A stretch of DNA of 62,169 bases from Faecalimonas sp. (GTDB lineage Bacteria; Bacillota; Clostridia; Lachnospirales; Lachnospiraceae). Positions 1 through 7,395 of this stretch are shown one piece after another; the first letter of the stretch is position 1; every line of letters starts with the position of its first letter. The notes under the pieces are model-generated. The model was not told the DNA's origin, ran no database searches, and saw nothing but the letters and a program-made list of their open reading frames with translations. Made by a program: the position numbers and the translations under genes. The stretch is from assembly GCA_020024645.1 (NCBI GenBank), contig JAHHTN010000004.1, forward strand, positions 1-62,169, written 5' to 3'.

Positions 1-141
1 CAAAGGGGGAGCGGGGGGCAATGATTTATAAAAGAGTAAAACTTGTGAAATGTTGGGAAAGTATAGATGAAAAATTTAGTTGTGCAAATAAGTGAGAAAC
101 GCTATAATGTATATAAATTAATTGGTAGAAGGAGGAATAGC

Positions 142-753
142 ATGCCAATAAAGAAAAAGCCAATCATAACAATTGGTATTATCGGAATAAATGTTCTTGT
201 GTTTGTGGGGCTATCCTTTTTTGGAATGACTGAAGATGCCAGCTATATGCTGAAACACGGTGCGATGTTTGTTCCGCTTGCGTTTGGTAATCATGAATAC
301 TACCGATTAATAACCAGTATATTCTTACATTTTGGTTTTCCGCATTTGATGAATAATATGGTTATGTTATTTTTTCTTGGAAGTATATTGGAAGAAGAAA
401 TAGGCAGTTTTAAATATTTTTTGCTATATTTCTTAAGTGGTGTCGCAGGAAATATTTTATCGGCAATGATGGATTTAAAGATAGGTAACTTTGTTGTGTC
501 CGCAGGTGCTTCAGGAGCAATTTTTGGGATTATAGGAGCATTGCTTATTATTATTGCCAAAAATCATGGTCATTTGAAAACACTAAGTGGAAGAGGAATG
601 GTGTTTATGGTGGTTTGTAGTCTGTATCATGGATTTACAGGTACAGGTGTAGATAATATGGCTCATATTGGAGGGCTGGTAGCGGGAATTTTACTTGCAT
701 TTATTTTGTATCGGAATAGTAATGGAAAAAGAAGTACTAAGGTGTGGAACTGA
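142..753 (+). CDS. Rhomboid family intramembrane serine protease
   Basis: Rhomboids cleave substrate transmembrane helices inside the membrane. The 203-residue protein has about six hydrophobic segments. The helix-4 motif GASGAIFG supplies the catalytic Ser, HIGGLVAG the catalytic His, and HLMNNMVML the oxyanion-side Asn pattern; all three are intact. The frame is open from an ATG at 67, but the ATG at 142 follows AGAAGGAGGAA at the right distance and begins with a short positive N-terminus, so 142 is preferred. The last 63 bp overlap the convergent histidine kinase. The substrate cannot be inferred. Confidence 0.88.
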   Translation: MPIKKKPIITIGIIGINVLVFVGLSFFGMTEDASYMLKHGAMFVPLAFGNHEYYRLITSIFLHFGFPHLMNNMVMLFFLGSILEEEIGSFKYFLLYFLSGVAGNILSAMMDLKIGNFVVSAGASGAIFGIIGALLIIIAKNHGHLKTLSGRGMVFMVVCSLYHGFTGTGVDNMAHIGGLVAGILLAFILYRNSNGKRSTKVWN

Positions 754-1431
754 TTGTACATAGATTGTTCCATGGTGTGCTTCTATAACTGTTTTGACAA
801 TTGCAAGACCAAGTCCAGTACCATTTTTTTTGTATGTGGTAAAAGGTGTGAAAATCTCAGAAAGGTGATTTTGAGAAATTCCGTAACCATTATCTTTTAT
901 GGTGAGAAGAAGTGAATTATCTTTATGTTGAGCAGAAAAGAATATTTTTCCATTAGAATTAACGGCATCATGGGCGTTTGTCAACAAGTTGAGAAAAGCT
1001 TCCTGTAGTTTTGTAGCATCACCTGATATGTATGGGAGATTTGGCTCGATTTTTGATGTTAGTTCAATAGAAGTATCAGTTAATGTTGTTGCAAAAGATA
1101 AAATGAGTTTTTTGAAAAAATCAGAAGAATGAATTATAGTTTTATGTAAACGAGAACCATTGTTATAGGATGATAATTCTTCTAATAATGTTTTAGTAAA
1201 AGAAAGATCTCTTAGCATTTGATTCCAGTGAGCGAATTGAGTGACTTCGGGGTGTTGTTTTTGAATTAATTGTAAAGTGCTTGAAATAAGGGTAAGAGGA
1301 TTTCTTATTTCGTGGCTGATTTTGCTTATAGTAAGTTGCTGAAAATCCAATAATTTTTGAAGTAGTATATAATTGTCGGAATTTTCATTCATCAATCGGT
1401 GTAATTGTTTTTCATCGTCTAATGTGAACAT
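691..1431 (-). CDS. Orphan cytosolic sensor histidine kinase
   Basis: About 246 residues with no membrane segment. The H-box SKISHEIRNP (phospho-acceptor His near residue 40) is followed by N-box LLTNAHDAV, G1 DNGYGI and G2 GTGLGLAIV, so the dimerisation/HisKA and HATPase_c domains are complete. The start was moved from 1461 to 1431 because AGGAGG lies about 9 nt before that ATG. No response regulator is adjacent, and the short N-terminus has no recognisable sensor domain, so the input is unknown. It is about the size of a kinase core alone and could feed a phosphorelay; that role is inference. Its 3' end overlaps the rhomboid gene tail to tail. Confidence 0.85.
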   Translation of the reverse strand: MFTLDDEKQLHRLMNENSDNYILLQKLLDFQQLTISKISHEIRNPLTLISSTLQLIQKQHPEVTQFAHWNQMLRDLSFTKTLLEELSSYNNGSRLHKTIIHSSDFFKKLILSFATTLTDTSIELTSKIEPNLPYISGDATKLQEAFLNLLTNAHDAVNSNGKIFFSAQHKDNSLLLTIKDNGYGISQNHLSEIFTPFTTYKKNGTGLGLAIVKTVIEAHHGTIYVQSVPHLSTSFSITIPIQNKCK

Positions 1432-1539
1432 ATCTACATCCTCCTGCAAAAATTGTAACATTGAGATGGGGTGGATTCAATAAAAAAGATAGAACAAATT
1501 TCGACAAATAAATCATAGAAAAAGAAAAGAGGAAATAAA

Positions 1540-1947
1540 ATGAGAGATAATGATTGTATATTTTGTAAGATAGCAAATGGGGAAATTCCAGCTGCAACAG
1601 TATATGAAGATGCAGATTTTCGAGTGATATTAGATTTGTCACCAGCCTCAAAGGGACATGCACTAATTTTACCAAAAGAACATTATGAGAATCTTTTTGA
1701 ATTAGATGATGAAATTGCGGCAAAAGTATTACTCGTTGCAAAGAAGATTACTTTCAAAATGAAAGAAATATTGAAATGTGATGGTTATAATCTTGTGCAG
1801 AATAATGGAGAAGTAGCAGGGCAAACGGTAAATCATTTTCATTTACATTTGATTCCACGATATGAAGGAGATCACGTGGGAATCCAGTGGAATCCAGGTA
1901 CATTGAGTGAGGAAGTAAAAGAGGAAATTCTTTCAAAACTTCAATAA
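1540..1947 (+). CDS. HIT family nucleotide-binding hydrolase
   Basis: The 135-residue protein is the usual length for Hint/HIT hydrolases, which cleave AMP from adenylated or phosphoramidate substrates. The histidine triad reads HFHLHLIPR, with the middle His the expected nucleophile. The N-terminal CIFCKI with the downstream His is the zinc-site pattern common in bacterial HIT proteins. AGAGGAAA precedes the ATG. It lies 30 nt before the sigma factor and may share its transcript. The cellular substrate is not evident. Confidence 0.93.
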   Translation: MRDNDCIFCKIANGEIPAATVYEDADFRVILDLSPASKGHALILPKEHYENLFELDDEIAAKVLLVAKKITFKMKEILKCDGYNLVQNNGEVAGQTVNHFHLHLIPRYEGDHVGIQWNPGTLSEEVKEEILSKLQ

Positions 1948-1977
1948 ATCATAGTACAGATAGGAAAAGATAGAAGA

Positions 1978-2544
1978 ATGAATGAGATGGAAAGTGTAGA
2001 AATGGAATTTACTGGCAACATGAAATTTGACAGTATATATGGCAGAAATAAGAATAAGGTATTTCGAACAGCACTATATTACACTAGAAGAACGGAAATA
2101 GCAGAAGAAATTACACAAGAAATTTTTATGGAGTTATATGTAAAAATTCAAGAAATAGATCAAATAAAAGTAGAAAACTGGTTGCTTACTGTTACAAAGA
2201 ACAGGGCATTGAATTGGATTCATAAAAGCAATGCAGAAATGAGACGTATAGAGTATTTACAAGATATGGAAGACTTGCTAACCGATAGTGTAGAACATAA
2301 TATGATAGAACAAGAACGTAGAAAAGACTTTGGTGTTCTGAGCAAAGAAATTTTTCGCGAATTACATAAGGAAAACGAAAGATGGTATGAAGTAGTTAGT
2401 GGGATTTATTGTTTGGGAAAAACATCTACAGAAATTGCAGATGAATTACAGGTAAGTAGAGATGTTATCTATGCCATTATTTATAGAGCAAGACAGTGGA
2501 TTAAACGTAATTATGGAGAGCAGTACGAGAAGATTTTTGAATAA
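1978..2544 (+). CDS. ECF-type RNA polymerase sigma factor
   Basis: 188 residues. Region 2 is recognisable in the segment IAEEITQEIFMELYVKI, followed by WLLTVTKNRALNWI. A C-terminal region 4 helix-turn-helix (TSTEIADELQVSRDVIYAIIYRARQWIKR) would read the -35 element. The ribosome site is weak (AGGAAAAG), and an in-frame ATG at 1987 is an alternative start. The next plus-strand gene, after the oppositely oriented murG, is a DUF4367 membrane protein that could be the anti-sigma factor. Promoters under its control cannot be identified from one window. Confidence 0.87.
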   Translation: MNEMESVEMEFTGNMKFDSIYGRNKNKVFRTALYYTRRTEIAEEITQEIFMELYVKIQEIDQIKVENWLLTVTKNRALNWIHKSNAEMRRIEYLQDMEDLLTDSVEHNMIEQERRKDFGVLSKEIFRELHKENERWYEVVSGIYCLGKTSTEIADELQVSRDVIYAIIYRARQWIKRNYGEQYEKIFE

Positions 2545-2564
2545 GGAAGAAGTACATTGATTTT

Positions 2565-2597
2565 AAAATAGAATGTGCATCGCACATTCTATTTTTT
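2565..2597. terminator. Bidirectional terminator between sigma factor and murG
   Basis: A 14-bp perfect stem (AAAATAGAATGTGC with its complement) around a 3-nt loop ends in a T run on both strands. It can terminate the sigma factor transcript on plus and murG on minus. Confidence 0.88.
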
Positions 2598-2603
2598 CAA
2601 TGT

Positions 2604-3668
2604 TTATTGAGTAACATCTTCAATTAATTTGATAATGGTATCAATGGAGTTTTGTTGTAAAGACTGGCTCATAGCATTGGTATAAGAGTCACGATTATCA
2701 TATAAACTGTGAATTGAGGCAAGGAGTTTTTCATTACTTAAATCTTCTTCTTCAATTACAATACTAAAGCCTTGGTGTTCAAAGGAACGTGCGTTTAAAA
2801 TCTGATCTCCACGGCTTGCATTGGCAGATAGTGGAATTAATAGGTTCGGTTTGCGAAGAGCAAGTAGTTCGCAAATAGCATTTGCACCTGCACGGGAGAT
2901 AACGATATCTGTTAAGGCGAAAATATCTTTCAGTTCATTCTGAACATACTCAAATTGAACATATCCTTTTAAATGATTGAAAGATGAATCCACTTTATTT
3001 TTTCCGCAGAGGTGAATGACTTGGAAGTTTTGTAAAAGTTCAGGTAAAATGGCGCGAATTGCATCGTTTACTACAGCAGATCCCAAACTTCCACCAATAA
3101 TTAAGATAACTGGTTTATCCTCTGTAAGCCCACAAAATTCTAATGCAGTTTTTTTGTCTCCTGATAAAAGTTCTTGGCGAATTGGGGATCCGGTAAGGGT
3201 TGCTTTCTCTTCTGGCAAATATTTTAATGTCTCAGGAAAGTTGCAACATACTTTTGTCGCAGAAGGGATTGAAAGTTTATTTGCCAGTCCTGGAGTCATA
3301 TCTGATTCGTGGATGATGACTGGAATACGATGACGTTTTGCAGCTAAAACAACTGGAACAGATACAAACCCTCCTTTAGAAAAGACAACATCTGGTTTTA
3401 AAGATGTCATTAATTTATTTGCTTCATTTAATCCTTTTAAAATGCGAAAAGGATCGGAAAAGTTTTTTAAACTGAAATAACGACGCAATTTTCCGGACGA
3501 AATACCATGATAATTGACACCTAATTGTTCGATTAGCTCTTTTTCAATACCATTGTAGGAGCCAATATAATTAATATCATAATTCAACTCTTTTAACCGT
3601 GGTAGCAAAGCAATATTGGGGGTGACATGTCCGGCAGTTCCTCCCCCGGTAAGAATAATTCGTTTCAT
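2604..3668 (-). CDS. murG: UDP-GlcNAc:lipid I N-acetylglucosaminyltransferase MurG
   Basis: Transfers GlcNAc from UDP-GlcNAc to lipid I to make lipid II on the cytoplasmic membrane face, the last intracellular step of peptidoglycan precursor synthesis. At 354 residues it has the family length. The N-terminal lipid-binding loop GGGTAGHVTP, the second glycine loop GGSLGS and the donor-site segment SRAGANAICELLALRKPNLLIPL are intact. GGAGGG sits 7 nt before the ATG. It is a single minus-strand gene between the sigma factor and the DUF4367 gene, not inside a mur/dcw cluster, so it may be a solitary or second copy. Confidence 0.95.
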   Translation of the reverse strand: MKRIILTGGGTAGHVTPNIALLPRLKELNYDINYIGSYNGIEKELIEQLGVNYHGISSGKLRRYFSLKNFSDPFRILKGLNEANKLMTSLKPDVVFSKGGFVSVPVVLAAKRHRIPVIIHESDMTPGLANKLSIPSATKVCCNFPETLKYLPEEKATLTGSPIRQELLSGDKKTALEFCGLTEDKPVILIIGGSLGSAVVNDAIRAILPELLQNFQVIHLCGKNKVDSSFNHLKGYVQFEYVQNELKDIFALTDIVISRAGANAICELLALRKPNLLIPLSANASRGDQILNARSFEHQGFSIVIEEEDLSNEKLLASIHSLYDNRDSYTNAMSQSLQQNSIDTIIKLIEDVTQ

Positions 3669-3768
3669 AAATTTCCCTCCGAAATATAATATATAAGATT
3701 TATATTAAACAGATTTCAAAAAAAGGTCAAGGGAAATGAAAAATAGACAGAAGAAGATGAGGTAACAT

Positions 3769-4602
3769 ATGAATAAGAAAGAAGATCCAATTGCAATGTA
3801 TTCCGATGAAGAATTACAAAAAGAAGCGGATGCCATAAGAGCAATTATAGAAAATGAACCGGAGTTACAAAAAATAGAAATGCCAGAGAAAGTGCATATT
3901 TCGTTAATGAATAAAATCAAAGAGTATGAAGAAGAACAATTGAGAAGTGCTTTGTCTGAAGAGGATAAGGAGGCGTTGCGTATTGGGAGAGAAGTGCAGA
4001 AAAAAAGAGAATGTGCGAAACGACAGAGAAAAACAATACGGCGTCTAGTGGGGGGTGCAGCTATTATTGTTTTGGTGATTGGAGTTGGTATGACAAGTGT
4101 GGGAGGAAAGAAACTTTTTGTAGATATTTTTGAAAAAAAATTTGGTGGAGAAGAGAAGACGTATGTAAATTCTGACGAATCGGAAGATGTAGGAGAGATT
4201 ACAGAAGAGAAAGCATGGGAAGAAATAAAAAAGACATTAGGCGAAGAACCGGTCAGAATGGTGTATAAACCACAAAATACAAAATTTTTAAATGCAGTAG
4301 TAGATAAGGAAGTACAGGAGGCACTACTCTACTATTTGGTTGATGATAAAGTAATGAGTTTTCAAGTTGTATCTCGTTATGTGAAAAGTTCAACAGGAAT
4401 AGAAATATCTGATGAATTTCAACAGGAATATAGTATAGCATTGCCAGAAACAAAAGTAACAGTTAGAGAATATAAGGTTTTGGAAACAGGGGAGAAAGAA
4501 TATACAGCACAGTTTACTTATAAAAAAAGTGAATATTTTCTTGTTGGAATTATCAATCAGATGGAATTTGAAAAAATTATTAAAAATTTACACTTTTTTT
4601 AA
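3769..4602 (+). CDS. DUF4367 membrane protein, possible anti-sigma factor
   Basis: 277 residues in three parts: a charged, helical cytoplasmic N-terminus (about 1-92), one membrane helix (about 93-112), and an extracellular domain that resembles DUF4367 (about 145-277). This is the layout of single-pass anti-sigma factors and of regulators accompanying Lachnospiraceae ECF sigma factors. No HxxxCxxC zinc motif is present, so it is not a classic ZAS protein. The ECF sigma gene is 1.2 kb upstream on the same strand with murG in between. Pairing the two is inference from context; DUF4367 has no settled function. Confidence 0.7.
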   Translation: MNKKEDPIAMYSDEELQKEADAIRAIIENEPELQKIEMPEKVHISLMNKIKEYEEEQLRSALSEEDKEALRIGREVQKKRECAKRQRKTIRRLVGGAAIIVLVIGVGMTSVGGKKLFVDIFEKKFGGEEKTYVNSDESEDVGEITEEKAWEEIKKTLGEEPVRMVYKPQNTKFLNAVVDKEVQEALLYYLVDDKVMSFQVVSRYVKSSTGIEISDEFQQEYSIALPETKVTVREYKVLETGEKEYTAQFTYKKSEYFLVGIINQMEFEKIIKNLHFF

Positions 4603-4669
4603 AAAATGACGTCAGATTTTCCTTCTTGGATTGTATATATAGTGTAGGACAATATAAGGAGGAGAAAAG

Positions 4670-5128
4670 ATGCGAAAAAAAATCATAATAACAGCAATTG
4701 CTGTGTTACTTTCTTTTACTGCTACAAGCGGAACAGTAGAAGAAGTAAAGGCGGCTACAAACGTGCAGAATATCTCTGCCACAGAGGAGAATAAATTAAG
4801 CGATGGAATTGTAGAGCCAAGAGGACAATATTTGCAAAAAGGCATCTCAAGTATTGGAAAGATTGGGAGTGGAAAAATCAAAGTGTCAGGTACAACTATT
4901 GCACAAAGAGTTGTATCTAAAATTAAAATCAGTGTTATGGTAGAAAGAAAAGTGAATGGTTCTTGGGTAAGTTATACATCATGGAGTACAAGCGATACAA
5001 ACACATATTCCCTTACAACAGCAAAGACATTTCAGGTTCCAAGAGGGTATTATTATCGGGTGCGGAGTATTCATTCTGCAAATTCAGATGTAGGTGATTC
5101 AAACACAAGTGCGATTTACGTGGATTAG
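4670..5128 (+). CDS. Small secreted protein of unknown function
   Basis: 152 residues with a clear signal peptide (MRKK, then a hydrophobic stretch, processed near the VKAAT site around residue 29). The mature protein is beta-rich, with many Ser/Thr and aromatics and an IVEPRGQYL segment; it resembles the short DUF6147-like secreted proteins of Lachnospiraceae, but that assignment is from memory. GGAGGAGAAAAG precedes the ATG. It follows the DUF4367 gene by 67 bp and could be a target of the sigma/anti-sigma pair. There is no anchoring signal, so it should be released. Confidence 0.68.
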   Translation: MRKKIIITAIAVLLSFTATSGTVEEVKAATNVQNISATEENKLSDGIVEPRGQYLQKGISSIGKIGSGKIKVSGTTIAQRVVSKIKISVMVERKVNGSWVSYTSWSTSDTNTYSLTTAKTFQVPRGYYYRVRSIHSANSDVGDSNTSAIYVD

Positions 5129-5137
5129 TTTTCAGTT

Positions 5138-5266
5138 CAGAGGGACTACTGCAACCATTGCAGCAGTTACGGAAGAGAAACTGTTAACGAAGATTCAAGT
5201 AGTTTTCTATCTCATGTCTTTACACTAAACTACCGGAATCCTGCAATGGTTGCAGTAGCCCCTCTG
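5138..5266. repeat. MITE-like element with 26-bp terminal inverted repeats
   Basis: The left arm at 5138-5163 (begins CAGAGGGACTACTGCAACC) and the right arm at 5241-5266 are inverted copies differing at one base. They enclose a 77-bp AT-rich core with no ORF. No T run follows either arm, so it is not a simple terminator. A target-site duplication is not obvious. Size and structure suit a miniature transposable element or a structured RNA. Confidence 0.55.
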
Positions 5267-5371
5267 GAAGAATAAATCTGTATAATATTAATAGAGTGAT
5301 TAATATTTCAAAGTTTAACTATATCATTTCTATGGAGTTGAGGCAAAACAACTCTGTCTATATATAAAAAT

Positions 5372-5407
5372 AAAAACTATCGACAAAATAAACTGTCAAT
5401 AGTTTTT
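5372..5407 (-). terminator. Terminator of the TSCPD gene
   Basis: AAAAACTAT and GACA pair with TGTC and ATAGTTTTT around an 8-nt loop with one mismatch. Read on minus it sits immediately after the stop at 5412 and ends in T-rich sequence. Confidence 0.75.
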
Positions 5408-5411
5408 GGAA

Positions 5412-5654
5412 TTAATGTCCTGTCGCTTCCTTTAAAGCTTGTGCAAGTTGGTCAGGACAAGATGTAGATTTGAATCCGCATTTAATTCCTTCAATGCGAG
5501 AAATTGCTTCATTTACATCCATTCCTTCAATCAACTTCGCAATACCCTGTAAATTTCCAGAGCAGCCTCCAGTAAATTGGACGGCATGAACGGCATTTTC
5601 TTTAATTGAAAATGTAATTTTTTGTGAACAGACACCATGTGGTTTATATTCCAT
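5412..5654 (-). CDS. TIGR03905-type TSCPD domain protein
   Basis: An 80-residue single-domain protein with the family signature TSCPDQLA near the C-terminus and the conserved GVCSQKI and GGCSGN cysteine motifs. The TSCPD fold also occurs at the C-terminus of some ribonucleotide reductases, where cysteines bind metal. The role of free-standing proteins of this family is not established. AAAGGAGG lies 9 nt before the ATG. It has its own terminator and no same-strand neighbour, so it is monocistronic. Confidence 0.87.
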   Translation of the reverse strand: MEYKPHGVCSQKITFSIKENAVHAVQFTGGCSGNLQGIAKLIEGMDVNEAISRIEGIKCGFKSTSCPDQLAQALKEATGH

Positions 5655-5774
5655 AGTAGTAACCTCCTTTGCTTTTGCTATTATAACAAAGGTATTAAAA
5701 AAAAACTAGGTAAGAAATAAAAATTCTGTTATACTAAAAATAAAAAAGGAATTCACTTAAGAGGAGAAAAGATT

Positions 5775-6470
5775 ATGATTGGAATTATAGGTGCAATGCA
5801 AGAAGAAGTATCGCTCTTACAGGAAGAAATGAGTGTGGCGGAAACTGTAGAAAAAGCAGGCATGATATTTTATAAAGGAGAATTGTGTGGGCAGAAAGTG
5901 GTTATTGTAAAAAGTGGAATTGGGAAAGTTAATGCGGCCCTTTGTGCACAGATTTTAGTAGATGTATTTCAGGTGGATACATTAATCAATACAGGTATAG
6001 CAGGGTCTTTAGATGCAAGAATTGATATAGGAGATATGGTGATTTCAACAGATGCTGTACAACATGATATGGATGCAAGTATTTTTGGAGATCCTATTGG
6101 TCAGATACCAAGAATGGATACGTTTTCCTTTCCTTCTGATAAAAAATTAGTAGAATTGGCAAAAGAAGTTAATGAAGAAGAAAATCCGGATATTCATACT
6201 TTTACAGGAAGAATTGTAAGTGGAGATCAATTTGTGTCTTCGGCAGAAGTGAAAGAACGAATTGTTTCAAATTTCGATGCAATGTGTACAGAGATGGAAG
6301 GTGCAGCCATTGCTCATGCGGCTTACTTAAACAAAGTTTCGTGTGTCATTATTCGAGCAATTTCGGACAAAGCTGACAATAGTGCGGTGATGGATTACCC
6401 AGAGTTTGAAAGATTAGCAATTGTACATTCTGTAAGGCTTATACGTGGTTTAATGAGAAAACTAAGTTAA
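5775..6470 (+). CDS. mtnN: 5'-methylthioadenosine/S-adenosylhomocysteine nucleosidase
   Basis: Hydrolyses MTA and SAH to adenine plus the thioribose, in methionine salvage and SAM by-product removal. The 231-residue length is typical. The catalytic pattern is present: Glu in the N-terminal GAMQEEV, the substrate-binding CTEMEGAAIAH segment with its Glu, and the catalytic Asp in AISDKAD. AAGAGGAGAAAAG precedes the ATG. It stands alone between a minus-strand gene and a membrane protein gene with its own promoter. Confidence 0.95.
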   Translation: MIGIIGAMQEEVSLLQEEMSVAETVEKAGMIFYKGELCGQKVVIVKSGIGKVNAALCAQILVDVFQVDTLINTGIAGSLDARIDIGDMVISTDAVQHDMDASIFGDPIGQIPRMDTFSFPSDKKLVELAKEVNEEENPDIHTFTGRIVSGDQFVSSAEVKERIVSNFDAMCTEMEGAAIAHAAYLNKVSCVIIRAISDKADNSAVMDYPEFERLAIVHSVRLIRGLMRKLS

Positions 6471-6489
6471 AGGGAACTGTAAAATAAAT

Positions 6490-6504
6490 ATGTCGAAACG
6501 ACAT
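6490..6504. promoter_or_regulatory. 15-bp palindrome upstream of a membrane protein gene
   Basis: ATGTCG-AAA-CGACAT is a perfect 6-bp inverted repeat located 53 bp before a TATAAT -10 (6557-6562) and about 100 bp before the gene at 6594. It is not followed by a T run, so an operator is more likely than a terminator. No regulator is assigned. Confidence 0.35.
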
Positions 6505-6593
6505 TATATGTAGAAAATTGTAAAACGAATTTTCGCCCAAGTTCTTTTATTTACGATATAATAGCGCTAGATAAAAGAAGGAGGGCTTTTTAT

Positions 6594-7331
6594 ATGTTAA
6601 AAAAAATGGTGGAAGCAAATGTAATACTTTGGATAATGGGTGCAATTATTGCTATTGGGGTACTTGGGAAGATAATAACAGTAGTAACTTTAAGAAAACT
6701 TGTGAAGGCATCAAGTGAAATGGGAAAAAGTACCCATAAACTAATGAAACTTGTAAAAGCAAAATTTGAGCATACCATTATGATTAGTGAAAAGGTGGAA
6801 AACATACATGCATTTGTGGAAAAATATATTTTTGAGTATTGTGTGTGTGGATTACATTTGCATACGTGGAGATATTTGGAAAAACAGTCTATATGGTTTT
6901 GTGGAGTTGTTGGGTGTGTTGGTGCTTTTTTAACCTATAGATTTGGAGGTACTCCAGAAACAATCTTTCAGTATACTCTGTTAGCAGGCGTAGGAATGGT
7001 TGTATTATTTCTTATATACGTATCTACAGATGAAAATCATCAGATGAATACTATTCAAGTATATATGGTAGATTATCTGCAAAACATATGTGCTCCTCGT
7101 TATCAAAAACAACAGGCTTTGCAGTTGAAGAAAATGGAAGAAATGATGAGAACTCCTGAGGAAATAAATGAAGATGAAGAAGAAAAAGAAGAAGTTAAAG
7201 CAGAGGAACCAGAACAGGTTTTGACAGAAGAATCGGTATATCAATCGGATGAAGTTGGAGAAGAAAAAGAAGAAAAGAAAGTGCCTCAGGAAGTGATACT
7301 TCGAGAAATTTTGGAGGAGTTTTTGGCTTGA
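6594..7331 (+). CDS. Three-helix membrane protein with acidic cytoplasmic tail
   Basis: 245 residues; I do not recognise the family. One membrane helix lies near residues 10-30 and two more near 100-116 and 126-143. A basic, His/Cys-containing segment lies between the first and second. From about 180 the tail is dominated by Glu and Lys (EEEKEEVKAEEPEQ and similar), probably disordered. The ATG follows GAAGGAGGG; a TATAAT lies at 6557-6562. It precedes pgi by 64 bp. No enzyme motif is visible; a scaffold role would be a guess. Confidence 0.68.
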   Translation: MLKKMVEANVILWIMGAIIAIGVLGKIITVVTLRKLVKASSEMGKSTHKLMKLVKAKFEHTIMISEKVENIHAFVEKYIFEYCVCGLHLHTWRYLEKQSIWFCGVVGCVGAFLTYRFGGTPETIFQYTLLAGVGMVVLFLIYVSTDENHQMNTIQVYMVDYLQNICAPRYQKQQALQLKKMEEMMRTPEEINEDEEEKEEVKAEEPEQVLTEESVYQSDEVGEEKEEKKVPQEVILREILEEFLA

Positions 7332-7395
7332 TAAACAAGAATTAATTTGATAAAATACATCTATATAGTATTTTTCAGAGAGAGGATTGAGAATC

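Noticed and set aside
1..95. Possible tail of an upstream gene (ends QRGSGGQ, stop 22-24) and a 24-codon ORF at 21-95 behind a G-rich site
   Set aside because: Too short to support; the first has only seven codons in the window and the second has no recognisable features and competes with the rhomboid leader.
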